DNA of 64,000 bases, taken from assembly GCA_035578175.1 (NCBI GenBank), contig JAQMRL010000001.1, positions 438,252,639-438,316,638 of the forward strand. The letters are read 5' to 3'. The position numbers and the translations under genes were made by a program. How positions within the stretch are numbered: the first letter of the stretch is position 1; each line of letters starts with the position of its first letter. This document shows, one piece after another, positions 47,501 to 53,500 of this stretch. The stretch is from Catonia carolina. Taxonomy: Eukaryota; Arthropoda; Insecta; Hemiptera; Achilidae. The notes beneath the pieces were generated by a model. The model was given only the letters and a program-made list of their open reading frames with translations. It was not told the DNA's origin and made no database searches.

Positions 47501-50500
47501 GCTAGAAACCGGGCTGGCTACAGTATGTAAAGCATCATTGATACCACCAGGCCAGCTTGCCAGCTGTGTGTAAGCAGTCTTATCCTTGCAGACTTACAGG
47601 GATGCAAGGAATCATTGAAAAAATGCTGGGATCACTGTATCAAATGCCCAAAGGGACTATTTTGAAAGAGATGGTGGAAATTAAAAGTTATGCTAAGCTA
47701 CTTTATTTTTACTTTCTCTTGCCTGTATGAATATATAGGAAGGAAAGTATTGTTTTCATGTTGATTTTTCAAAATCAAGTTTTCTCCAGATCTACACATT
47801 TTCAGACCCCCTGAACCCAAAAAACATGTTTTTAGCGATTGGTCTGTGTGTGTGTGTGTGTGCGTGCGTGCGTGTGTGTGTGTGTGTGTACAGAATACCT
47901 CAAGAACGGAACATCGTACGAACTTGAAACTAAAGTTACATACCACTACCAGACCCGACATGAACATTTTCATCAAAATCGGTCAACCGGTAGTAGTAGT
48001 TTTCCGTGTAATTTTTCACTTTTTTGCAATTTTCTCAAAAACTGGTCCTACAATTTTTTTTAAAAATCGCCTGGTTTACTAAATTTTTTTATGCTCTACA
48101 AGATAGGGTAGGCACCATGTATGCTGAAATTCTTGGTGAGCCTGTTTTCACAAAAAAAAAATTGTTTTTTTAAGATTCCGGCTTTAATATGCATTTTAGC
48201 GCAAAAATTTATACAATGAAAGTTGTAGAGAATTTAAAATTCTACAACTTTTAGTTGGAACATTTTTTTGTATAACGCTTAGTTTAGCGGTAATTAGCGA
48301 TTTTCTGGTTTTTTTCTCAAGAAAGCGTGAAAAATCGATTTTTTTAAGATTTCGGCCTTAGTATGCATTTTACGACAAAAGTGTATACAATCAAATTTAC
48401 AGGAAATTTCTCAGGATCAACTTTTAAAGCAACTTTTATTTAAAGCAGTTTTCTCTACAGAGCCTAGTTTAGTGTGAAAGAGTGATTTTCCGTATCTTAC
48501 TGATATCTTTTGAGGTCGATTTTCATTTTGCGTCTTTCACTCATAATTAAAATAAGGTTATGGTTTTTGAGGTTAGTTTTTTGTTTATTTCTAATGTTTT
48601 ATTACTAACGTTAGGTTATATTGGTCATTATTTGCATTGGCAAGAGAAAGTTGTGTGTTTCACACCAGATTTTTATGGTAAAATTTCCCAAACCTTTAAG
48701 TAGCACCTCGTACACTACTAATTTTATATAAAAAAAAAAATCTGGTGTGAAACACTCACACAACTTTCTCTTGCCAATGTAAATAATTAACAATAAACCT
48801 AACATTAGTAATAAAACATTAGAAATGAACAAAAAACTAACCTCAAAAAACATTAGTGAAATACGCAAAATTAAAATCGACCTCAGTTTAACTTAAAAAT
48901 ACAGAAAATCGCTCATTCACGCTAAACTAGGCACTGTACAAAAAAATGCTTAAAATAAAAGTTTTAGATCTCTTAATTTCCTATAAATTTTATTTTATAC
49001 ACTTTTGTCGTAAAACGCATTCTAAGGCCGAAACTCTTAAAAAAAATAGATTTTTCACACGTTTTTGTGAGAAAAAAACAGAAAATTGCTAATTACCGCT
49101 AAACTAAGCGTTATACAAAAAAATGTTTGAAATAAAAGTTGTAGAATTTTACATTCTCTACAACTTTTATTATATAACGTTTTGTGCTAAAATGCATATT
49201 AAAGCCGCAATCTTAAAAAGAAAATGTTTTTACGTAAAAACAGCCTCACGCAGAATTTCAGCAAACATGGCGCCTACCCTATCTTGTAGAGCATAAAAAA
49301 TTTAGTAAACCAAGCGATTTTTAAAAAAAATCGTAGGACCAGTTTTTGAGAAAATCGCAAAAAAGTGAAAAATTATACGAATAAACTACTACTTCCGGTT
49401 GACCGATTTTGATGAAAATGTTCGTGTCGGGTCCGGTAGTGGTATGTAACTTAAGTTTCAAGTTTCAAGTTCGTACGATGTTCCGTTCTTGAGATATTCT
49501 GTTCACACACAGACCAATCGCTAAAAACATGTTTTTTGGGTTCAGGGGGTCTGAAAACGTATAGACCCGGTGAAGAGTGGATTTGTTAAAATCGACATGA
49601 AAACAATACTTTCCTTCCTATATATTCATACAGGCAAGAGAAAGTAAAAAATTAATTTACAGAACCAATTCAAGATGTTCTTTTATTTAATCACTGATTT
49701 AAATCAATTTCTTTAAAAGAGAACTCTCAGTAATCAGAACAGAGGGAAAGCAATTATTACATTGTGTGATAACGATAATTATTATAGTTATCACTCTCTT
49801 AAATTTCTTTTATTAATATACACAATAAACATGCCCTTTATACATACAGAAATTATTTTAAGAAACTTTTAGAAGTCAACATCTGAAAACAAATAAAATA
49901 TACAAGGCGTGACAAAAAAAATGCGATGAATAATTTTATTATTTGCCCATAACAGACAGGTGGAGTGTCAAATTATTTACACTCAATCTGTTAATTGCAG
50001 GGCTAAAATAAATAGTTCTGTTTCTTATCACATGGTCAGCCAATTAAATGACTGAATCATTTAAGAACAGAAGAGGTAGAGGTGTAAAAGACACTAATCA
50101 GAGTTATCTTCTCTGAAAATAATAAATTTCATTATACAGCCAGACCCTGTGGTGAATGAAGTGAAAGTGTCATTTGCAGAGTGGAAAATATATGCTTTTT
50201 AGAGGGTCTGGCATGCTGATAAGTGTACTTTTCCACTCAGTGAGTTGTGGCAATGGCAAACCACCTCACTCCTCGATTTACTTAGTAAAACCTCTACAGG
50301 TTCAAACCAGCCTTTTGGCTGATGACCTAAACAAAACAAATTTTATTATGAACAAAGTAATAAGCTTACATCAAATCTGAATTAATCTATTTCAAAGTAA
50401 TCAATTTGGCTGGCGGTGCACTTATCCCAACAATGATTGCATGATTGGAAGCATTTCTGGAAGAGACTTCAGCTGCTCTGTCGTAGCTTTCGCAATATCA

Positions 50501-53500
50501 AGAACGGTGTTAAAAAGTTTTCCTTTCTACGTGGTTTTTATTTTTGGAAAGAGCTAGAAGTCGCATGGCGCTAAACTCAGAGAGTAAGGTGAATATGGAC
50601 AAACAGGAATCTTTTTTTCGGTCAAAACTCACGAATCAAAAGCGAGATGTAACACAGGGCATTTTCGTGATGAAAAGTCTATGAGAAAATTTCCCACTAG
50701 CTGATTTTATTTGAAAATTATTGGTTAAAGTGCTTATCATTGCATTGACCCGTACGAGATGTTCAGTTGTTCGGTAAACTCTCGAATAATCAATCGCCAG
50801 TTTGAACGAACCAGTTTTGCCACTTTCTACATGTTTTGTCTGTTTTTGAGGTAGAAGCACATCCCGATCCCCGCTCGTCTTCAATCAACTCATTTCTGCT
50901 TTTAAATCACTCATACCACAAGTAAGAGTCTTCAGAATTAACACATTATCAAAAAAATACACTAATTTTAACATTTAGTGAGCTTCTTTGGAACGTTTTT
51001 GCAACAAAACTTAATGTTAACACGTTGTTTGAAATCCATGATGCGCAACAGACATGGTAAACACAATCTCGCCCTTCCGGCTCTGGAAGCCGATTAACAA
51101 GTCACAAATTGTTCAAACTTGACATTAACTATCTTGAAGAACTAAGCTATTGAGCTTATAACTTCAAATGACTGTAGCGTCAGTCGTTGATGCTATAAAA
51201 ATTCATTTACTGTATTTTTTTTACGACACTTTGTAGTTAATAAAAAAAGAGTACGAATAAATGTTACTGACCAGCTTCTAAATGTTTTCCTTCAATGATT
51301 TGTGCTTCCATTTCGACCGTTCCATCAAGTGTTAAAACTGAACCTTTACCTGCAAACATCATTCAATATTTTTTATGATTAATCAAAGCATAAAGAAAAA
51401 ATTTAGTGAAGAAAATCAATTATTACGATTGACTCCTGTAAAAAAACTGACAGTGATTTCTAGCTTTAAAAAATCGGTGTGAAACACTCACACAACTTTT
51501 TCTTGCCAATGCAAATAATTAACAATATTACCTAACATTAGTAATAAACAAAAAACATAACCTAATTTTAATCATCGAGTCAACCATGCAAAATGAAAAC
51601 CAACCCTAGTTTGGCTTAATAATACAGAAAATCAATTTTTGACGCTAAACAAGGTTCTTTAGAGAAAAATGCTAAAAATAAAAGTTGTAGATCTTTTAAT
51701 TTTCTATAAATTTGATTATATACACTTTTGTCATGAAATGCATACATGTACCAACAACTTTGATTTCAAACATTCTTTGGTACAAGTTAGTTTTGCAACA
51801 ATAAGTGATTTTCTGTTTTCTTTTCAACAAAATTGGTTAAAAAATGGTATTTTTTAAGATTGCGGCCTTAGTTTGCATTTTACGACAAAAGTGTGTATAA
51901 TCAAAGTTATAGGACATCAAAAAACCTACAACTTTTATTTTCTCTACAGAGCCTAGTTTAGAGCCAATTAATGATTTTCCATATTTTTAAGCCGAAAAGA
52001 GGTTGATTTTCATTTTGCATCGTTCACTCATGATTAATCAAAGGTTATGTTATGTTTTTCATTTTACATTGTTTACTCATGATTGGGTTTTTATCCGGAT
52101 TGTCAAGAGAAAGTCTTGGGAGTGTCACACACCATTTTTTTGCTGTTGTAAGAAGCAATCTCTAATTTTAATGGGTAGATGCTAAAATATATATATTCAA
52201 AGTCAATAAGAAAATGAAACATGATGTTCTTTTAAGAAAAAAAAATATTATAAAAATAACTAAACACATCTCCACATTGTCCAGTATTTTTTTTTTATTC
52301 CTAATTTGAGTACGCTGCAATCTGTTCAATTTAGAACAATAATTTTTTTTTTTTTGGTTTAACGTCCGACTGTTCTGCAATTACTGCTAATGCAGACGGT
52401 GAAGGATGAAATGATTTTTTTGTAACGTATGAAAGTATGAGAACAATAAGCAACCCCATGACCCAATGAGATGAGGATGATGTATATGACGTGTAAATGA
52501 GATGTAGTCTTGTACAGACCCAGGCCGAACATTCCTGAGAGTGTATGGTTAATTAACCATCAAAGTACACCGGTAACCACTGTCTAGTATTCAAATCCGT
52601 ATAAAAGTAACTACCTTTACTAGGATTTGAACCAGGAACCTTTGTCTCCGAAAATCAGCTGTTAAACAGCTGATTTTGGCGACGACTTTACCTGTAGACC
52701 AACCCGGTGGGTAAATCTGTTTTTAAATAAAAACAATGTAAATAATATACTTTTCATGACTGATTAGCTCTGCTGTTCCACACGTTTAGACCAATTAAAA
52801 TGTTTACCAGCGTTGTCAGATTGAACCTGACAAACATTACGCATGCATGCATATAAGAGCCGCAATATTTCACTCTCATATTGCATCTTGTACTGAACAC
52901 ATCGATTATAGAGCACGTTAACATCCAATACTTTATAACATAATCAGCTTATTCTATGTTAATAGAATGCGCCGGTCGCATTGGCGCAGTTGGTAACGTG
53001 CTCGCCTCTCATCATGCGGTCCTGGGTTCGAATCCCATTCAGGCACGGCATCTTTTCATACGTTACAAAATAATCATTTCATCCTTCACAGTCTGCATTA
53101 GCAGTAATTGCAGAACAGTCGGACGTTAAACCAAAAACAAAACAAAAAATATGTTAATAGGTTATAATTGTCATTGAAAGACCAAAAAAATGGCCGAAAA
53201 AATATTTAACAGATCTACAAGAGCAAGTCATTGGTTAGATATGAAGTGGGTGGTGGTGGGGGGGGGGGGGCAATGCGTACGTAAAGAGAGCTCATCACCC
53301 TTGAACAAATATTATAATTATTGTACCTGCATTAAATCCTTCAAGGTCCTCCATCACTTTAATAGCAGCAACTGTAGCGTCAATTGCCGATCCTGTCTCT
53401 TGAAGAACCTTGTAACCTTCCTTAGCTGCCTTACAAACACCATCGAGTTTATCCTGAATTCGGGAATCAGGAATGTCACCAGCTCCACCATGGACTAAAA

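Noticed and set aside
52974..53050. tRNA gene
   Set aside because: The tRNA-like box A/box B head is joined to a conserved body and A-tail, occurs at many loci and has target duplications: it is a SINE. The same applies to 1670-1760, 32780-32855 and 63193-63260.
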